This document shows, piece by piece, positions 19,668 to 32,735 of a DNA stretch of 64,000 bases (position 1 is its first letter; every line of letters starts with the position of its first letter). Source of the DNA: Idiomarina sp. X4 (lineage in GTDB: Bacteria > Pseudomonadota > Gammaproteobacteria > Enterobacterales > Alteromonadaceae). The stretch spans positions 806,001 through 870,000 of the forward strand of contig NZ_CP025000.1 of NCBI RefSeq assembly GCF_002808045.1, written 5' to 3'. The position numbers and the translations under genes are program-made. The notes under the pieces are model-generated. The model saw only the letters and a list, made by a program, of their open reading frames with translations, was not told where the DNA came from and made no database searches.

Positions 19668-19687
19668 CCGGTCCTGTGTAAGACCGG
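19668..19687 (-). other. Intercistronic hairpin between fusA and tuf
   Basis: Minus-strand CCGGTC-TTACACAG-GACCGG forms a 6 bp GC-rich stem in the 60 bp gap between fusA and tuf, without a T-tract. It is more likely an mRNA processing or stability element than a terminator. Confidence 0.4.
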
Positions 19688-19699
19688 ACCAGACCTTAC

Positions 19700-21826
19700 T
19701 TAACCTTTAGCGTTACGCTCAGCCATCACTTTTTCAGCGATGTTGTTTGGTGCTTCACCATACTTCAGGAACTCCATCGAGTAAGATGCACGACCCTGAG
19801 TTTGTGAACGCAAGTCAGTTGCGTAACCGAACATTTCAGACAGTGGAACAACCGCGTTGACAGCTTTCAAGCCACCAGGTGCTTCTTCCATACCTTCGAT
19901 CAGACCACGGCGACGGTTTAAGTCACCAACCACGTCACCCATAGACTCTTCTGGAGTAATAACTTCCACTTTCATTAGTGGTTCCAAAAGAACTGGGTCC
20001 GCCTGCATTGCACCTTTTTTGAAGGCCATGCTACCAGCGATTTTAAACGCCATTTCTGACGAGTCAACGTCGTGGTAAGAGCCATCATACAGAGTTGCTT
20101 TAACACCCAATACTGGGTAGCCAGCTAATACACCCTGTTCCATCTGCTCTTGAATACCTTTATCTACAGCTGGGATGTACTCTTTCGGTACCACACCACC
20201 AACGATTTCGTTAACGAATTCGTAAGTGATATCTTCACCGTCATCGTCTTCTTCGATGGTCATAGGCTCAAGTTTCAGCCATACGTGACCAAACTGACCA
20301 CGACCACCCGATTGACGTACGAATTTACCTTCGATTTCAACCGACTTACGAATAGCTTCACGGTATGCAACCTGAGGCTGACCAACGTTACATTCAACTT
20401 TGAACTCACGTTTCATACGGTCAACGATGATATCCAAGTGAAGCTCGCCCATACCTGAGATGATGGTTTGGCCAGATTCTTCGTCCGTTTTAACACGGAA
20501 CGACGGATCTTCTGCTGCCAACTTACCTAAAGCAATACCCATTTTTTCTTGGTCAGCTTTAGTTTTTGGTTCAACAGCAACCGAGATTACCGGCTCTGGG
20601 AATTCCATACGCTCAAGAATGATCTTGTTGTTTGGATCACACAGAGTGTCACCAGTAGTCACGTCTTTAAGACCGATAAGTGCAGCAATGTCACCCGCGC
20701 GAACTTCTTTAATTTCTTCACGACTGTTTGAGTGCATCTGTACCATACGACCAACACGTTCTTTCTTATTCTTAACAGGGTTGACGACACCGTCACCTTG
20801 ATTAAGAACACCAGAGTAAACACGAACGAAGGTTAAGGTACCAACGAATGGGTCGGTTGCGATTTTAAACGCCAAAGCTGAGAAAGGTTCATCATCAGAT
20901 GACTTACGCACACCTTCTGATTCATCATCCAAAATACCAGTGATTGGCTTAACTTCCGTCGGAGACGGTAAGTACTCGATAACCGCGTCAAGTACGGCTT
21001 GAACACCTTTGTTTTTGAACGCTGAGCCAGCAGCAACCAAGCAGATTTCGTTCGCCAATGTACGCGCACGAAGACCTTCTTTGATTTCAGCTTCTGTTAA
21101 CTCACCTTCTTCAAGGTATTTGTTCATCAGCTCTTCGTTAGCTTCAGCCGCAGCTTCAACCAACTCTGCGTGATATTCTTCACACTGATCAACCATGTCA
21201 GCAGGGATGTCTTCATAAGTGAAAGACGTACCCATGTCTTCTTCGTTCCAGTTGATGAACTTCATTTTGATCAAGTCAACAACACCACGGAAGTTGTCTT
21301 CCGCGCCTACTGGCAATTGCATTGGAACCGCAACTGCGTTCAGGCGTGTTTTCATCTGATCAACAACTGACAAGAAGTCGGCACCTGCACGGTCCATTTT
21401 GTTGACGAATACCATACGTGGTACTTCATATTTGTTCGCTTGACGCCAAACAGTTTCTGTTTGAGGCTGAACACCTGAAGACGCACACAATACAACGACA
21501 GCACCGTCAAGAACACGCAGAGAACGTTCTACTTCGATTGTGAAGTCAACGTGTCCAGGAGTATCGATGATGTTGACACGATGCTCAGGGAACTGCTTGT
21601 CCATGCCCTGCCAGAAACAGGTCGTTGCTGCTGAGGTGATAGTAATACCACGCTCTTGTTCTTGCTCCATCCAGTCCATGGTGGCTGCACCATCGTGCAC
21701 CTCACCAATTTTGTGAGACAAGCCAGTATAAAACAACACACGCTCAGTTGTGGTTGTCTTACCAGCGTCTACGTGAGCACAGATACCGATATTACGATAG
21801 CGCTCAATGGAAGTTTTACGAGCCAC
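19700..21826 (-). CDS. fusA: Elongation factor G
   Basis: A 708-residue EF-G (E. coli 704), the translocase GTPase. The P-loop is [13 protein letters not shown] near residue 17, with DTPGHVDF and NKMDRAGAD as the G3 and G4 motifs. Domains II to V follow, including the domain IV segment around GRGQFGHV. It is third in rpsL-rpsG-fusA-tuf, 30 bp after rpsG. Confidence 0.99.
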   Translation of the reverse strand: MARKTSIERYRNIGICAHVDAGKTTTTERVLFYTGLSHKIGEVHDGAATMDWMEQEQERGITITSAATTCFWQGMDKQFPEHRVNIIDTPGHVDFTIEVERSLRVLDGAVVVLCASSGVQPQTETVWRQANKYEVPRMVFVNKMDRAGADFLSVVDQMKTRLNAVAVPMQLPVGAEDNFRGVVDLIKMKFINWNEEDMGTSFTYEDIPADMVDQCEEYHAELVEAAAEANEELMNKYLEEGELTEAEIKEGLRARTLANEICLVAAGSAFKNKGVQAVLDAVIEYLPSPTEVKPITGILDDESEGVRKSSDDEPFSALAFKIATDPFVGTLTFVRVYSGVLNQGDGVVNPVKNKKERVGRMVQMHSNSREEIKEVRAGDIAALIGLKDVTTGDTLCDPNNKIILERMEFPEPVISVAVEPKTKADQEKMGIALGKLAAEDPSFRVKTDEESGQTIISGMGELHLDIIVDRMKREFKVECNVGQPQVAYREAIRKSVEIEGKFVRQSGGRGQFGHVWLKLEPMTIEEDDDGEDITYEFVNEIVGGVVPKEYIPAVDKGIQEQMEQGVLAGYPVLGVKATLYDGSYHDVDSSEMAFKIAGSMAFKKGAMQADPVLLEPLMKVEVITPEESMGDVVGDLNRRRGLIEGMEEAPGGLKAVNAVVPLSEMFGYATDLRSQTQGRASYSMEFLKYGEAPNNIAEKVMAERNAKG

Positions 21827-21856
21827 AATAAACTCCTTTCTAGGTTAACTGTGAAT

Positions 21857-22342
<486 letters not shown>

Positions 22343-22403
22343 TTAATTCAGGGTATTACCCAAAACTTATGAATTACAGTTTGGCCTTACTAACGGAGAA
22401 CCG

Positions 22404-22778
22404 TTAAGACTTAGGCCGCTTCGCGCCGTACTTAGAACGGCCTTGTTTACGATCGTTAACACCTGAACAGTCAAGTGCACCACGAACGGTGTGATAACGA
22501 ACACCAGGTAAGTCTTTTACACGACCGCCACGGATCAGTACGACTGAGTGTTCTTGTAAATTATGTCCCTCACCGCCGATGTACGAAGATACTTCGTAAC
22601 CGTTGGTTAAACGAACACGGCAAACTTTACGCATTGCAGAGTTCGGTTTCTTAGGGGTTGTGGTGTAAACACGGGTACATACTCCGCGTTTTTGAGGGCA
22701 CGCTTCAAGAGCCGGAACGTTGCTCTTCACAACGGGCTTTTGACGGCCTTTACGCACCAGCTGATTAACTGTTGCCAT
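22404..22778 (-). CDS. rpsL: 30S ribosomal protein S12
   Basis: A 124-residue S12 of the decoding centre (E. coli 124). It starts [15 protein letters not shown] and contains [12 protein letters not shown], the segment around Lys42 (mature numbering) where streptomycin-resistance substitutions occur; Lys is present, the sensitive-type residue. It is the first gene of the str operon and is preceded by a strong promoter and a leader of about 100 bp. Confidence 0.98.
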   Translation of the reverse strand: MATVNQLVRKGRQKPVVKSNVPALEACPQKRGVCTRVYTTTPKKPNSAMRKVCRVRLTNGYEVSSYIGGEGHNLQEHSVVLIRGGRVKDLPGVRYHTVRGALDCSGVNDRKQGRSKYGAKRPKS

Positions 22779-22885
22779 TCATTACTCCTAGTTTAGTTGA
22801 TGTCGCTTTTTAGCGCGCACAATGTGCGTGAAAAATCGCTTTTTTCCGACCATACAAAGCCGGATCCCGAAAATCGGGAGCCGAA

Positions 22886-22914
22886 ATTCTAATGGTCATA
22901 TTTTCACCTGTCAA
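22886..22914 (-). promoter_or_regulatory. Strong promoter of the rpsL-rpsG-fusA-tuf operon
   Basis: On the minus strand TTGACA (22909-22914), a 17 bp spacer and TAGAAT (22886-22891) form a near-consensus sigma-70 promoter with a GC-rich discriminator (TTCGGCTCCCG) typical of stringent-controlled genes. The following leader has a hairpin CCCGA-TTT-TCGGG (22866-22878) and a CGCACA-n-TGTGCG inverted repeat at 22816-22828. Confidence 0.88.
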
Positions 22915-22920
22915 GGTTAT

Positions 22921-22956
22921 AAAAAAGAAGCCAGCACTATAATCAGTACTGGCTTC
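22921..22956 (-). terminator. Rho-independent terminator after rpoC
   Basis: Minus-strand GAAGCCAGTACT-GATTAT-AGTGCTGGCTTC (12 bp stem with one G-U pair) is followed by TTTTTT. It lies about 28 bp after the rpoC stop and immediately before the str promoter, so the rif and str operons are separately transcribed. Confidence 0.95.
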
Positions 22957-22984
22957 TGTACAAATAGGCTAAAAGCGTATTTGT

Positions 22985-25900
22985 TTATTCGGCAGAATCG
23001 TCTTTTGGCGATTCATTTCCTGCGTTAAGAGCGTCCGCTAACTGTTGTTCAGCTTGCTCTGCAGTCATTGTCGGAGCTTCTTCAACGTCCAATTCTTCTA
23101 CGCGACGTTGCATACGCTCTTTGTGATACGAGTAACCGGTACCAGCCGGAATTAATCGACCCACAATAACGTTTTCTTTCAAGCCACGCAGGCTGTCTTT
23201 GCGTCCACCAACGGCCGCTTCGGTCAGGACACGAGTTGTTTCCTGGAACGATGCAGCAGAGATGAACGATTCTGTCGACAGTGACGCTTTGGTAATACCC
23301 AACAGCTGACGTTCGAAGGTTGCCGGCGTTTTGCCTTCCGCTTCCGCTTTTGCGTTCGCTGCCAAGACTTCCGCCATTTCAACCATTTCGCCTTCTAGCA
23401 AGTTGGTATCGTTTGCGCGCAGAATTAACGCTTTACGCAGCATCTGACGAACAATCGTTTCAATGTGCTTATCGTTAATTTTAACACCCTGTAAGCGATA
23501 AACTTCTTGAACTTCGTTCACGATGTAGTTCGCTACAGCGCTTACGCCACGCAGACGCAGGATATCGTGTGGTGCCTCTGGACCATCAGCAATAACCTCA
23601 CCTTTCTCAACCTGCTCACCTTCGAACACGTTAAGCTGACGCCATTTCGGAATCATTTCTTCATGCTGATCACCACCGTCGTTAGGTGTGATGATTAAGC
23701 GACGCTTACCTTTCGTTTCCTTACCGAACGAGACCGTACCCGTCTTCTCTGCAAGAATCGCAGGTTCTTTCGGGCGACGTGCTTCGAACAAGTCAGCAAC
23801 ACGCGGCAGACCACCGGTAATGTCTCGAGTTTTCGAGCCTTCCTGCGGAATACGCGCCAAGGTATCACCGACTTTTACTTCGGCGTTATCTTCAAGGTTA
23901 ATGATTGCGTTACCCGGCAAGAAGTATTGCGCAGGGATATCGGTACCGACGATGTTAACATCGTTACCTTTACCATCAACCAGCTTGACCATTGGACGCA
24001 TATCTTTACCGGCACTGGTACGCTGACCTGTTTCCAGCACAACGATGCTTGAAAGACCGGTTAGCTCGTCGGTTTGACGCGTCATAGTAACGCCGTCAAT
24101 TAAGTCGACAAACTTGATACGACCTTCCACCTCGGTAATGATTGGGTGCGTATGCGGATCCCAGTTAGCAACGGTTTCGCCGCCTTCAACTGCGTCGCCT
24201 TCACCTTTCTTCAAGACCGCACCGTAAGGCACTTTATAACGCTCGCGCTCGCGACCGTATTCGTCAATAAGCGTCAACTCAGTAGAGCGAGAAGTAATTA
24301 CATGCTCTTTATCGCTGTTTACAACCCATTTAGCGTTGTGCAGTTTGATAGTACCTGAGTTTTTAACCTGTACGCTGTTCTCAGCCGTTGCACGCGACGC
24401 CGCACCACCAATGTGGAAGGTACGCATGGTGAGCTGTGTACCCGGCTCACCAATTGACTGTGCTGCGATAACACCAACCGCTTCACCTTGGTTAACCATA
24501 TGGCCACGAGCCAAGTCACGACCGTAACAGTGCGCACAAACACCAAAGTCCGTGTCACAGGTGATAACCGAGCGAACTTTAACTTCATCGATAGAGTTTT
24601 CTTCGAGAATGTCGCAATTCTTCTCGTCAAGCAGCGTATTACGCGGTAACAGCACGTCTTCGCTACCTGGCTTAAGAACGTCGTCACATAGAACACGACC
24701 TAAAACACGCTCACGCAATGGCTCTACAACATCACCACCTTCAATCAATGGCTTCATTGTCAGACCGTCGTGTGTACCACAGTCTTCTTCCATGATAACG
24801 ACGTCCTGAGAAACATCGACCAGACGACGAGTCAGATAACCTGAGTTCGCTGTTTTCAATGCGGTATCGGCAAGACCTTTACGAGCACCGTGCGTCGAGA
24901 TGAAGTACTGGAGTACGTTCAGACCTTCACGGAAGTTCGCAACGATAGGCGTTTCGATGATTGAGCCATCTGGCTTAGCCATCAGACCACGCATACCGGC
25001 CAACTGACGAATCTGCGCGGGGCTACCACGAGCGCCTGAATCAGCCATCATGAAGATAGAGTTAAACGATGCTTGCTCTTCTTCTTTACCGTCTTTATTG
25101 GTGACAACTTCTTTCGACAAGTTATCCATCATCGCTTTCGAGACTTTCTCGTTAGCTGTAGACCAAATATCGATAACTTTGTTGTATTTCTCACCAGCGG
25201 TTACCAAGCCAGACTCAAACTGTTCCTGAATTTCAGCTACTTCTTCTTCCGCTGCAGCGACAATTTCTTTCTTCGCTTCAGGAATAACCATATCGTTGAT
25301 ACCAACCGATGCGCCTGAAACCATCGCATAATGGAAACCGGTGTACATGATTTGGTCAGCAAAAATAACTGTGTCTTTCAGACCCAGGTTACGATACGCC
25401 TGGTTCAGCATACGTGCGATTGGCTTTTTACCCATAGCCTGATCGATAAGCTCAAACGGCAAACCTTCTGGCATAATTAGCGACAACAATGCACGACCTA
25501 CGGTGGTATCACGCACGGCTGTTTTAGTCGTACGGTTACCATCTTCATCAGCGGTTGTGTCCGTAATACGCACTTTTACGCGTGAATGCAGCTCTACATC
25601 ACCATTACGGTACGCTTTCTCAGCTTCAGACGGGCTTTTGAAGATCATGCCTTCGCCTTTACCGTTGATCTTCTCTTTGGTCATGTAATAAAGACCCAGT
25701 ACAACGTCCTGAGAAGGCACGATGATTGGGTCACCACTTGCAGGTGACAGCACGTTGTTGGTTGACATCATCAACGCACGCGCTTCTAGCTGAGCTTCTA
25801 AGGTCAGCGGCAAGTGAACAGCCATTTGGTCACCGTCAAAGTCGGCGTTATATGCCGCACAGACCAATGGATGTAACTGAATCGCTTTACCTTCAATCAG

Positions 25901-27220
25901 TACCGGCTCAAACGCCTGAATACCTAAACGGTGAAGTGTTGGTGCACGGTTAAGCAATACCGGATGCTCCTTGATCACTTCATCCAGAACATCCCAAACT
26001 TCAGCGGTTTCGCGCTCAACCATTTTCTTAGCAGCTTTAATGGTTGTAGCTAAACCACGGCGCTCTAATTTACCATAGATAAACGGCTTGAACAGCTCCA
26101 GAGCCATCTTCTTAGGAAGACCACACTGGTGTAAGCGAAGTTTAGGACCAACGGTAATAACCGAACGGCCTGAATAGTCAACACGTTTACCCAGCAGGTT
26201 CTGACGGAAGCGACCCTGTTTACCTTTGATCATGTCAGCCAAAGACTTCAGAGGGCGTTTGTTGGAGCCAGTAATAGCACGACCACGACGGCCGTTATCT
26301 AATAAGGCATCAACCGCTTCCTGAAGCATACGTTTTTCGTTGCGTACAATAATATCCGGAGCAGCCAGGTCTAATAGGCGCTTCAAACGGTTATTACGGT
26401 TAATAACGCGGCGGTACAAGTCGTTCAAATCAGACGTAGCAAAACGACCACCATCCAACGGTACTAACGGACGTAAGTCTGGCGGCAGAACAGGCAGTAC
26501 TTTCAGAATCATCCACTCTGGCTTGTTGCCAGACATTTGGAAGGCTTCTAACAGTTTTAGACGTTTGCTGATTTTCTTACGCTTGGTTTCAGAGTTGGTT
26601 TCTGGCAACTCTTCGCGCAAGGTTTGGATTTCAGCGTCAATGTCGACAGCTCGCAGTAAATCAAGTACCGCTTCGGCACCCATTTTCGCATCGAACTCGT
26701 CGCCGTGCTCTTCCAATGCGTCCAGGTATTCTTCTTCAGTAAGAATCTGACCTTGTTCTAAAGACGTTAAACCGCCCTCTGTAACAACGTAAGATTCAAA
26801 GTAAAGCACCCGCTCAATATCACGCAAGGTCATATCCAGCATTAGGCCAATACGAGATGGCAGTGATTTCAAGAACCAGATATGTGCCACTGGGCTTGCT
26901 AGCTCAATGTGACCCATCCGCTCACGACGCACTTTGGTTAAGGTGACTTCAACGCCACACTTCTCACAAATAACACCGCGGTGCTTCAAACGCTTGTACT
27001 TACCACACAAACATTCGTAGTCTTTTACTGGACCAAAAATACGAGCACAGAATAACCCGTCACGCTCTGGTTTGAACGTACGATAGTTAATAGTTTCTGG
27101 CTTTTTGACTTCACCATACGACCAACTACGGATCATATCTGGCGAAGACAAAGCAATACGAATTCCGTCAAATTCGTCTGCTTGATTCGTCGGCTTTAAA
27201 AGCTTCAACAAGTCTTTCAC
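22985..27220 (-). CDS. rpoC: RNA polymerase subunit beta prime
   Basis: A 1411-residue beta prime (E. coli 1407). The N-terminal zinc-binding region [20 protein letters not shown] lies at about residues 70-89; the catalytic magnesium-binding [12 protein letters not shown] is at about 458-469. Trigger-loop and second zinc-site cysteines follow ([19 protein letters not shown]). It is 72 bp downstream of rpoB with a hairpin in the gap, and is followed by a strong terminator. Confidence 0.99.
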   Translation of the reverse strand: MKDLLKLLKPTNQADEFDGIRIALSSPDMIRSWSYGEVKKPETINYRTFKPERDGLFCARIFGPVKDYECLCGKYKRLKHRGVICEKCGVEVTLTKVRRERMGHIELASPVAHIWFLKSLPSRIGLMLDMTLRDIERVLYFESYVVTEGGLTSLEQGQILTEEEYLDALEEHGDEFDAKMGAEAVLDLLRAVDIDAEIQTLREELPETNSETKRKKISKRLKLLEAFQMSGNKPEWMILKVLPVLPPDLRPLVPLDGGRFATSDLNDLYRRVINRNNRLKRLLDLAAPDIIVRNEKRMLQEAVDALLDNGRRGRAITGSNKRPLKSLADMIKGKQGRFRQNLLGKRVDYSGRSVITVGPKLRLHQCGLPKKMALELFKPFIYGKLERRGLATTIKAAKKMVERETAEVWDVLDEVIKEHPVLLNRAPTLHRLGIQAFEPVLIEGKAIQLHPLVCAAYNADFDGDQMAVHLPLTLEAQLEARALMMSTNNVLSPASGDPIIVPSQDVVLGLYYMTKEKINGKGEGMIFKSPSEAEKAYRNGDVELHSRVKVRITDTTADEDGNRTTKTAVRDTTVGRALLSLIMPEGLPFELIDQAMGKKPIARMLNQAYRNLGLKDTVIFADQIMYTGFHYAMVSGASVGINDMVIPEAKKEIVAAAEEEVAEIQEQFESGLVTAGEKYNKVIDIWSTANEKVSKAMMDNLSKEVVTNKDGKEEEQASFNSIFMMADSGARGSPAQIRQLAGMRGLMAKPDGSIIETPIVANFREGLNVLQYFISTHGARKGLADTALKTANSGYLTRRLVDVSQDVVIMEEDCGTHDGLTMKPLIEGGDVVEPLRERVLGRVLCDDVLKPGSEDVLLPRNTLLDEKNCDILEENSIDEVKVRSVITCDTDFGVCAHCYGRDLARGHMVNQGEAVGVIAAQSIGEPGTQLTMRTFHIGGAASRATAENSVQVKNSGTIKLHNAKWVVNSDKEHVITSRSTELTLIDEYGRERERYKVPYGAVLKKGEGDAVEGGETVANWDPHTHPIITEVEGRIKFVDLIDGVTMTRQTDELTGLSSIVVLETGQRTSAGKDMRPMVKLVDGKGNDVNIVGTDIPAQYFLPGNAIINLEDNAEVKVGDTLARIPQEGSKTRDITGGLPRVADLFEARRPKEPAILAEKTGTVSFGKETKGKRRLIITPNDGGDQHEEMIPKWRQLNVFEGEQVEKGEVIADGPEAPHDILRLRGVSAVANYIVNEVQEVYRLQGVKINDKHIETIVRQMLRKALILRANDTNLLEGEMVEMAEVLAANAKAEAEGKTPATFERQLLGITKASLSTESFISAASFQETTRVLTEAAVGGRKDSLRGLKENVIVGRLIPAGTGYSYHKERMQRRVEELDVEEAPTMTAEQAEQQLADALNAGNESPKDDSAE

Positions 27221-27249
27221 GATTTATCTCCTGTCGGAGTTCAACCTAT

Positions 27250-27270
27250 GGGGAGTGAACATCACTCCCC
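27250..27270 (-). other. Intercistronic hairpin rpoB-rpoC
   Basis: Minus-strand GGGGAGTG-ATGTT-CACTCCCC is a perfect 8 bp stem in the 72 bp gap between rpoB and rpoC. No T-tract follows, so it is more likely an RNA processing or stabilising structure than a terminator. Confidence 0.6.
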
Positions 27271-27292
27271 CAGTAATTCCAGCAACAGACGC

Positions 27293-30200
27293 TTAGTTCT
27301 GTTCCAGCTCGATATTGATGCCTAGAGAGCGAATTTCTTTCAACAATACGTTGAACGACTCTGGCATACCCGCTTCCATTTGCAGGTTGTTGTCGACGAT
27401 GTTTTTGTACATCTTCGTACGACCGTTTACGTCGTCCGATTTAACCGTCAACATTTCCTGCAAGGTGTATGCAGCACCGTATGCTTCTAATGCCCAGACT
27501 TCCATTTCACCGAAGCGCTGACCACCAAACTGTGCTTTACCACCTAATGGCTGCTGAGTTACCAAGCTATAAGAGCCGGTAGAACGAGCGTGCATCTTGT
27601 CATCGACTAAGTGGTTCAATTTCAGCATGTACATGTAACCGACGGTTACATCACGCTCAAATTTCTCACCAGTACGACCGTCAAATAGTGGTATCTGACC
27701 TGACTCAGGTAAATCCGCCAGTTTCAGAAGCTCTTTAATTTCTTCTTCAACCGCACCGTCGAATACTGGTGTGGCCGTTGGCAGACCGGCTTTCAGGTTA
27801 CCCGCTAAGCGCATCACTTCGTCATCAGAGAACTCACTGATGTCTACTTTCTGACGGCACTCACCCAGGTCATAAACTTGCTGTAAGAAGTCACGCAGAT
27901 CTTTCATTGCGCGCTGCTGCTTCAGCATCTTGTCTATCTTGCTACCAATACCGCGAGCCGCCATGCCCAAGTGTGTTTCCAACACCTGACCGATGTTCAT
28001 CCGCGATGGTACACCCAGAGGGTTCAATACGATATCGACCGGGTTACCTTCATCATCGTGAGGCATATCCTCAACAGGAATGATAGTAGAGATAACACCT
28101 TTGTTACCGTGACGACCTGCTAACTTGTCACCCGGCTGAATGCTACGCTTAACCGCCAAGTAAACTTTTACAATCTTCAGTACGCCAGGCGCTAAATCAT
28201 CACCTTGAGTGATTTTACGGCGCTTGTTTTCGTACTTCGTATCGAAATCATCGCTGATTTGCTGGTATTGCTCTGCGATCTGCTCTAACTGTGCTTGCGC
28301 ATCTTCAGAACCTAAGTCCTGAGTTAGCCAGTTTTTACGATCAATACTCGCTAGCTTCGCTTCGTCGAAACCATTCGCAAGCAACAAGTTGCGTGCACGG
28401 TTATAAATACCTTCTTCAAGAATTTTAAACTCTTCGGTCAGGTCTTTCTTAACCTTCGCCAGTTGCATCTCTTCGATAGCGACTGCGCGTTTATCTTTTT
28501 CAACGCCATCGCGAGTAAAGACTTGTACGTCAATAACGGTACCGTTCACACCATTAGGAACGCGTAAAGAACTGTCTTTAACGTCCGACGCCTTCTCACC
28601 AAAGATTGCTCTCAAAAGCTTCTCTTCTGGCGTCAGCTGCGTTTCGCCTTTTGGCGTTACTTTACCAACCAGAATGTCGCCGCCTTTAACTTCGGCACCA
28701 ACGTATACAACACCAGCTTCATCAAGCTTACCAAGCGCTGATTCACCAACGTTTGGAATATCTGAAGTGATTTCTTCAGCACCCAGTTTGGTATCACGAG
28801 CAACACAGTTCAGCTCTTGAATGTGGATAGTGGTTAAACGATCTTCTTGCGCAACACGCTCAGAGATAAGGATTGAATCCTCAAAGTTGTAACCATTCCA
28901 CGGCATGAACGCGACACGTAGGTTTTGACCCAGTGCCAATTCACCTAAGTCTGTCGATGGACCATCTGCCAATACGTCGCCACGGGTTACCGGCTCACCA
29001 GGATTAACCGTTGGTTTTTGGTTAATACACGTATTTTGGTTAGAGCGTGTGTACTTAGTTAAGTTGTAAATGTCGATGCCCGCTTCGCCCGGCACCATCT
29101 CTTCTTCATTTACTTTAACCACGATACGGCTTGCATCAACATAGTCGACAACACCACCACGTTTAGCGACAACGGTAACGCCCGAGTCAACGGCGATAGT
29201 GCGTTCGATACCGGTACCGACTAACGGCTTGTCTGCACGTAACGTTGGTACTGCCTGACGTTGCATGTTTGAACCCATCAATGCACGGTTCGCATCATCG
29301 TGTTCAAGGAATGGGATCATGCTTGCTGCAATTGACACGATTTGCTGAGGAGCAACGTCCATATACTGAACTTGCTCTTTGCTCATCAATGTAAATTCGT
29401 TTTTGTGACGACAAGGTACTAAGTCTTCGGTTAACTCACCTTTGTCATTAAGCGCTACGTTCGCCTGAGCGATAACATAGTTGCCTTCTTCAATGGCTGA
29501 CAAGTAGTCAACTTCGTCGGTGACAACACCGTCTTCAATACGACGGTAAGGTGTTTCCAGGAAACCGTACTCGTTCGTTCTGGAGAAACTCGACAGTGAG
29601 TTAATCAAACCGATGTTCGGACCTTCAGGGGTTTCGATTGGACACAAACGACCGTAGTGAGTCGGGTGTACGTCTCGAACTTCAAAGCCTGCTCGCTCAC
29701 GCGTCAAACCACCCGGACCTAACGCAGAAATACGGCGTTTGTGCGTCACTTCTGACAGTGGGTTGTTTTGATCCATGAACTGAGACAACTGACTTGAACC
29801 GAAGAACTCTTTCACTGCGGCACTAATAGGCTTCGCATTGATAAGGTCCTGTGGCATGGTATTGTCCAGGTCGCCTAACGACAAACGCTCTTTAACCGCG
29901 CGTTCAACACGAACAAGGCCAACACGGAATTGGTTTTCTGCCATCTCGCCAACAGAACGGATACGACGGTTACCCAAGTGGTCAATGTCATCAACTTCAT
30001 CAAGACCATTTCGGATCTCGATAAGCTTCTTCATAACATCGATAATGTCTTCTTTAGAAAGCGTATTATCTCCACTTAGATCATCTCGACCTAAACGGCG
30101 ATTAAACTTCATACGACCAACGGTCGACAAGTCATAACGCTCATCGCTAAAGAATAAGTTATCGAATAACGCTTCTGCTGCTTCGCGCGTCGGCGGTTCA

Positions 30201-31321
30201 CCCGGACGCATCATACGATAGATTTCAACCAACGCTTCCAAGCGATTAGTGGTTGAATCCACGCGCAGCGTTTCGCTCATGTATGGACCGTGATCCAGGT
30301 CATTCACGAATAACGTTTCAATTTTCTTAATTCCGGCTTCGCTTAATTCCGCAATCAACTCAAGCGTTAATACGTCGTTTGCGTGGCCAATGACTTCGCC
30401 TGTTTTCTTATCTGCGTAGTCTTTTGCTAATACTTTTCCGACCATGTATTCAGTCGGCACGTCCATTTCTTTAATGTCGAGTTTTTCTAACTGACGAATA
30501 TGACGTGCGGTAATACGACGGCCTTTTTCAACCAATACTTCGCCATCGGTACCTTTAATGTCGAACTTGGCAGTTTCACCACGAAGACGCTCCGGCACCA
30601 ACTCCATCTTGACTTTGGTTTTCAAGATTTCAAAGTAGGTTGTTTCGAAGAACATATCGAGAATTTCTTCAGTGCTGTATTCAAGCGCACGAAGAATAAT
30701 AGACGCCGGCAACTTACGGCGACGGTCGATACGAACAAACACGTTGTCTTTAGGATCAAACTCAAAGTCTAACCACGAGCCACGGTAAGGGATAACTCGT
30801 GCGTTATACAGAACTTTACCTGATGAGTGTGATTTACCTTTATCATGGTCAAAGAAAACACCCGGAGAGCGGTGAAGCTGAGAAACGATTACTCGTTCTG
30901 TACCATTGATAACGAAAGTTCCGTTTTCTGTCATTAACGGAATTTCGCCCATGTACACTTCTTGCTCTTTAATGTCTTTAACCGTTCCGGCTGCTGCTTC
31001 TTTATCAAACAGTACCAGACGCAGTTTCACACGCAGAGGTGCTGAGTAGGTAATACCACGAATTTGACATTCTTCAACGTCAAATGCCGGCTCACCCATG
31101 TGATAACTGACGTACTGCAGTTCCGCATTACCTGAGTAGCTGGCAATAGGAAAAACCGAACGAAAAGCCGCTTCCAAGCCGTTATTGGCGTCTGGATCGA
31201 CTTCAATAAATTTCTTAAATGAATCAAGCTGCATAGACAGCAAATAAGGCACTTCTAAGACCTGCGGTCGTTTACCAAAGTCCTTACGAATACGTTTTTT
31301 CTCAGAGTAGGAGTACGCCAT
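27293..31321 (-). CDS. rpoB: RNA polymerase subunit beta
   Basis: A 1342-residue beta subunit, the same length as E. coli RpoB. The rifampicin-binding cluster is visible as [20 protein letters not shown] followed by [12 protein letters not shown], with the usual sensitive-type residues (Asp, His, Ser). The C-terminal [19 protein letters not shown] segment is intact. It follows rplL after a 216 bp gap holding an attenuator and two long hairpins. Confidence 0.99.
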   Translation of the reverse strand: MAYSYSEKKRIRKDFGKRPQVLEVPYLLSMQLDSFKKFIEVDPDANNGLEAAFRSVFPIASYSGNAELQYVSYHMGEPAFDVEECQIRGITYSAPLRVKLRLVLFDKEAAAGTVKDIKEQEVYMGEIPLMTENGTFVINGTERVIVSQLHRSPGVFFDHDKGKSHSSGKVLYNARVIPYRGSWLDFEFDPKDNVFVRIDRRRKLPASIILRALEYSTEEILDMFFETTYFEILKTKVKMELVPERLRGETAKFDIKGTDGEVLVEKGRRITARHIRQLEKLDIKEMDVPTEYMVGKVLAKDYADKKTGEVIGHANDVLTLELIAELSEAGIKKIETLFVNDLDHGPYMSETLRVDSTTNRLEALVEIYRMMRPGEPPTREAAEALFDNLFFSDERYDLSTVGRMKFNRRLGRDDLSGDNTLSKEDIIDVMKKLIEIRNGLDEVDDIDHLGNRRIRSVGEMAENQFRVGLVRVERAVKERLSLGDLDNTMPQDLINAKPISAAVKEFFGSSQLSQFMDQNNPLSEVTHKRRISALGPGGLTRERAGFEVRDVHPTHYGRLCPIETPEGPNIGLINSLSSFSRTNEYGFLETPYRRIEDGVVTDEVDYLSAIEEGNYVIAQANVALNDKGELTEDLVPCRHKNEFTLMSKEQVQYMDVAPQQIVSIAASMIPFLEHDDANRALMGSNMQRQAVPTLRADKPLVGTGIERTIAVDSGVTVVAKRGGVVDYVDASRIVVKVNEEEMVPGEAGIDIYNLTKYTRSNQNTCINQKPTVNPGEPVTRGDVLADGPSTDLGELALGQNLRVAFMPWNGYNFEDSILISERVAQEDRLTTIHIQELNCVARDTKLGAEEITSDIPNVGESALGKLDEAGVVYVGAEVKGGDILVGKVTPKGETQLTPEEKLLRAIFGEKASDVKDSSLRVPNGVNGTVIDVQVFTRDGVEKDKRAVAIEEMQLAKVKKDLTEEFKILEEGIYNRARNLLLANGFDEAKLASIDRKNWLTQDLGSEDAQAQLEQIAEQYQQISDDFDTKYENKRRKITQGDDLAPGVLKIVKVYLAVKRSIQPGDKLAGRHGNKGVISTIIPVEDMPHDDEGNPVDIVLNPLGVPSRMNIGQVLETHLGMAARGIGSKIDKMLKQQRAMKDLRDFLQQVYDLGECRQKVDISEFSDDEVMRLAGNLKAGLPTATPVFDGAVEEEIKELLKLADLPESGQIPLFDGRTGEKFERDVTVGYMYMLKLNHLVDDKMHARSTGSYSLVTQQPLGGKAQFGGQRFGEMEVWALEAYGAAYTLQEMLTVKSDDVNGRTKMYKNIVDNNLQMEAGMPESFNVLLKEIRSLGINIELEQN

Positions 31322-31377
31322 GGGGTTCCTCAGCTAGCTGATTGATGACCCTAACCAACGAGTGGTTCGATGGTTAA

Positions 31378-31457
31378 GACAGATGAATCTTTTATCTGTC
31401 GATCCCGTGTTGTTTTTGCAAAACTTGTATCCCAACCTCGGGCAAAAATGATACAAG
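31378..31457 (-). other. Structured leader upstream of rpoB (two hairpins)
   Basis: Two inverted repeats lie in the rplL-rpoB gap: GACAGAT/ATCTGTC (31378-31400) and CTTGTATC/GATACAAG (31424-31457). In E. coli the same gap carries an RNase III processing site below an attenuator; these stems are candidates for the equivalent function. Confidence 0.45.
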
Positions 31458-31468
31458 CAATACAGCGC

Positions 31469-31499
31469 AAAAAGGCTGGTGGTTATTTAACCACCAGCC
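31469..31499 (-). terminator. Attenuator between rplL and rpoB
   Basis: Minus-strand GGCTGGTGGTT-AAAT-AACCACCAGCC is a perfect 11 bp stem followed by TTTTT, about 38 bp after the rplL stop. It has the form of a rho-independent terminator and probably lets only a fraction of transcripts continue into rpoBC, as known for the E. coli operon. Confidence 0.9.
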
Positions 31500-31537
31500 C
31501 AAGGCCCTAAAGAGCCATATTTTGTACAAAAGTCGAC

Positions 31538-31915
31538 TTATTTAACTTCAACTTCCGCACCAGCTTCTTCAAGCTGCTTTTTCAGCTCTTCAGCTTCGTC
31601 TTTGCTAACACCTTCTTTGACTGCAACTGGTGCAGACTCAACCATAGCTTTAGCTTCTTTCAAGCCAAGGCCAGTTGCGCCGCGAACAGCTTTGATAGCA
31701 GCAACTTTGTTGCTACCAGCGCCTTTCAGCATTACGTCAAATTCAGTTTTCTCTTCAGCTGCTGCTTCGCCGCCTGCTGCTGGACCAGCTGCTACTGCAA
31801 CTGCTGCAGATGCGTCAACGCCGAATTTTTCTTCAGCTGCTTCGATCAGTTCAACCAGTTCCATTACTGGCATTTCAGCGATCGCGTTTAAAATATCGTC
31901 TTTAGTCAGAGCCAT
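31538..31915 (-). CDS. rplL: 50S ribosomal protein L7/L12
   Basis: A 125-residue L7/L12 stalk protein (E. coli 121). It has an N-terminal dimerisation domain, an Ala/Gly-rich hinge (about residues 37-55) and a C-terminal factor-binding domain with [18 protein letters not shown]-type sequence. It follows rplJ with a 53 bp gap. The hinge is a few residues longer than in E. coli. Confidence 0.98.
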   Translation of the reverse strand: MALTKDDILNAIAEMPVMELVELIEAAEEKFGVDASAAVAVAAGPAAGGEAAAEEKTEFDVMLKGAGSNKVAAIKAVRGATGLGLKEAKAMVESAPVAVKEGVSKDEAEELKKQLEEAGAEVEVK

Positions 31916-31968
31916 TACTCTAAACTCCTGGGTTGATAATTACAAAAAATGGTTAAAAAACCAACGTA

Positions 31969-32487
31969 TTATTTAGCGTCTTTAATTGCTGCCAACGTTC
32001 TAACGAACTTGCTAGGTACTTCGTTAACTGTTTTAACGAACTTGCTAACAGGTTCTTTGAAGGTGGCGAGCAATTTAGCCAATGCTTCGTCACGAGTCGG
32101 AAGTGAAGCAACTGCGTCCAATTTTTCAGGACCCATGATGCCATTACCGATTGACAGAGCCATTACCTGAAGGTTCTTGTTTTCTTTGCCAAAGTCTTTG
32201 AACAAGCGAGCTGATGCGCCCGGTGCGTCCATAGAAAAGCCATAAACAAGAGGTCCTTTAAGTACATCGCTCATGTCGTCGAACTGAGTACCTTCAAAAG
32301 CGCGTTTTGCAAGAGTATTTCGAACAACTTTCAGAAATACGCCTTGCTCACGTGCTTTTTTACGAAGCTCAGTCATATCGGCAACTTCGATGCCTCGATA
32401 TTCAGCAACGGTGACGGCTAGCGCATTCGAAGCAACGTCGTTAACTTCCTTAACGATGGCTTTCTTTCCGGCTAAACCAATTGCCAC
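31969..32487 (-). CDS. rplJ: 50S ribosomal protein L10
   Basis: A 172-residue L10 (E. coli 165), the base of the L7/L12 stalk. I chose the GTG at 32487 because it gives the conserved N-terminus [15 protein letters not shown] and is preceded by GAGGTGATATCA as ribosome binding site; a longer in-frame ATG at 32553 would add 22 unconserved residues that overlap the L10 leader. Translation should be repressed by L10-L12 binding to that leader. Confidence 0.96.
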   Translation of the reverse strand: MAIGLAGKKAIVKEVNDVASNALAVTVAEYRGIEVADMTELRKKAREQGVFLKVVRNTLAKRAFEGTQFDDMSDVLKGPLVYGFSMDAPGASARLFKDFGKENKNLQVMALSIGNGIMGPEKLDAVASLPTRDEALAKLLATFKEPVSKFVKTVNEVPSKFVRTLAAIKDAK

Positions 32488-32499
32488 TGATATCACCTC

Positions 32500-32722
32500 G
32501 TTTTCAATTTGGAGCCGAAGCTCCGCGTTACAATTAGGTGGAGTTACCTCCACCGCGTTGTCACGGTGATTCTCTACCCAGAGAGCCTGAGTCGGATATC
32601 ACCATCTGCGTAGGAAATTAAGTGCCGCTATTCGATATTACTGAAATTCTCGCGGTACACCTACGGTCTTGGACGGGAGCCTTGCTTGTCGCCTTTTGAG
32701 CATTACAAACGGCAGCTCCAAC
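32500..32722 (-). promoter_or_regulatory. L10 ribosomal protein leader (autoregulatory mRNA structure)
   Basis: The 248 bp between rplA and rplJ contain, on the minus strand, the hallmark elements CCGTCCAAGACCGTAGGTGT and CCTACGCAGATGGTG, which resemble the E. coli rplJ leader that binds the L10-L12 complex. A GGAGGTAACTCC-type hairpin (around 32519-32535) lies near the start codon. Boundaries are approximate. Confidence 0.88.
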
Positions 32723-32735
32723 CCATAAACCTTAA

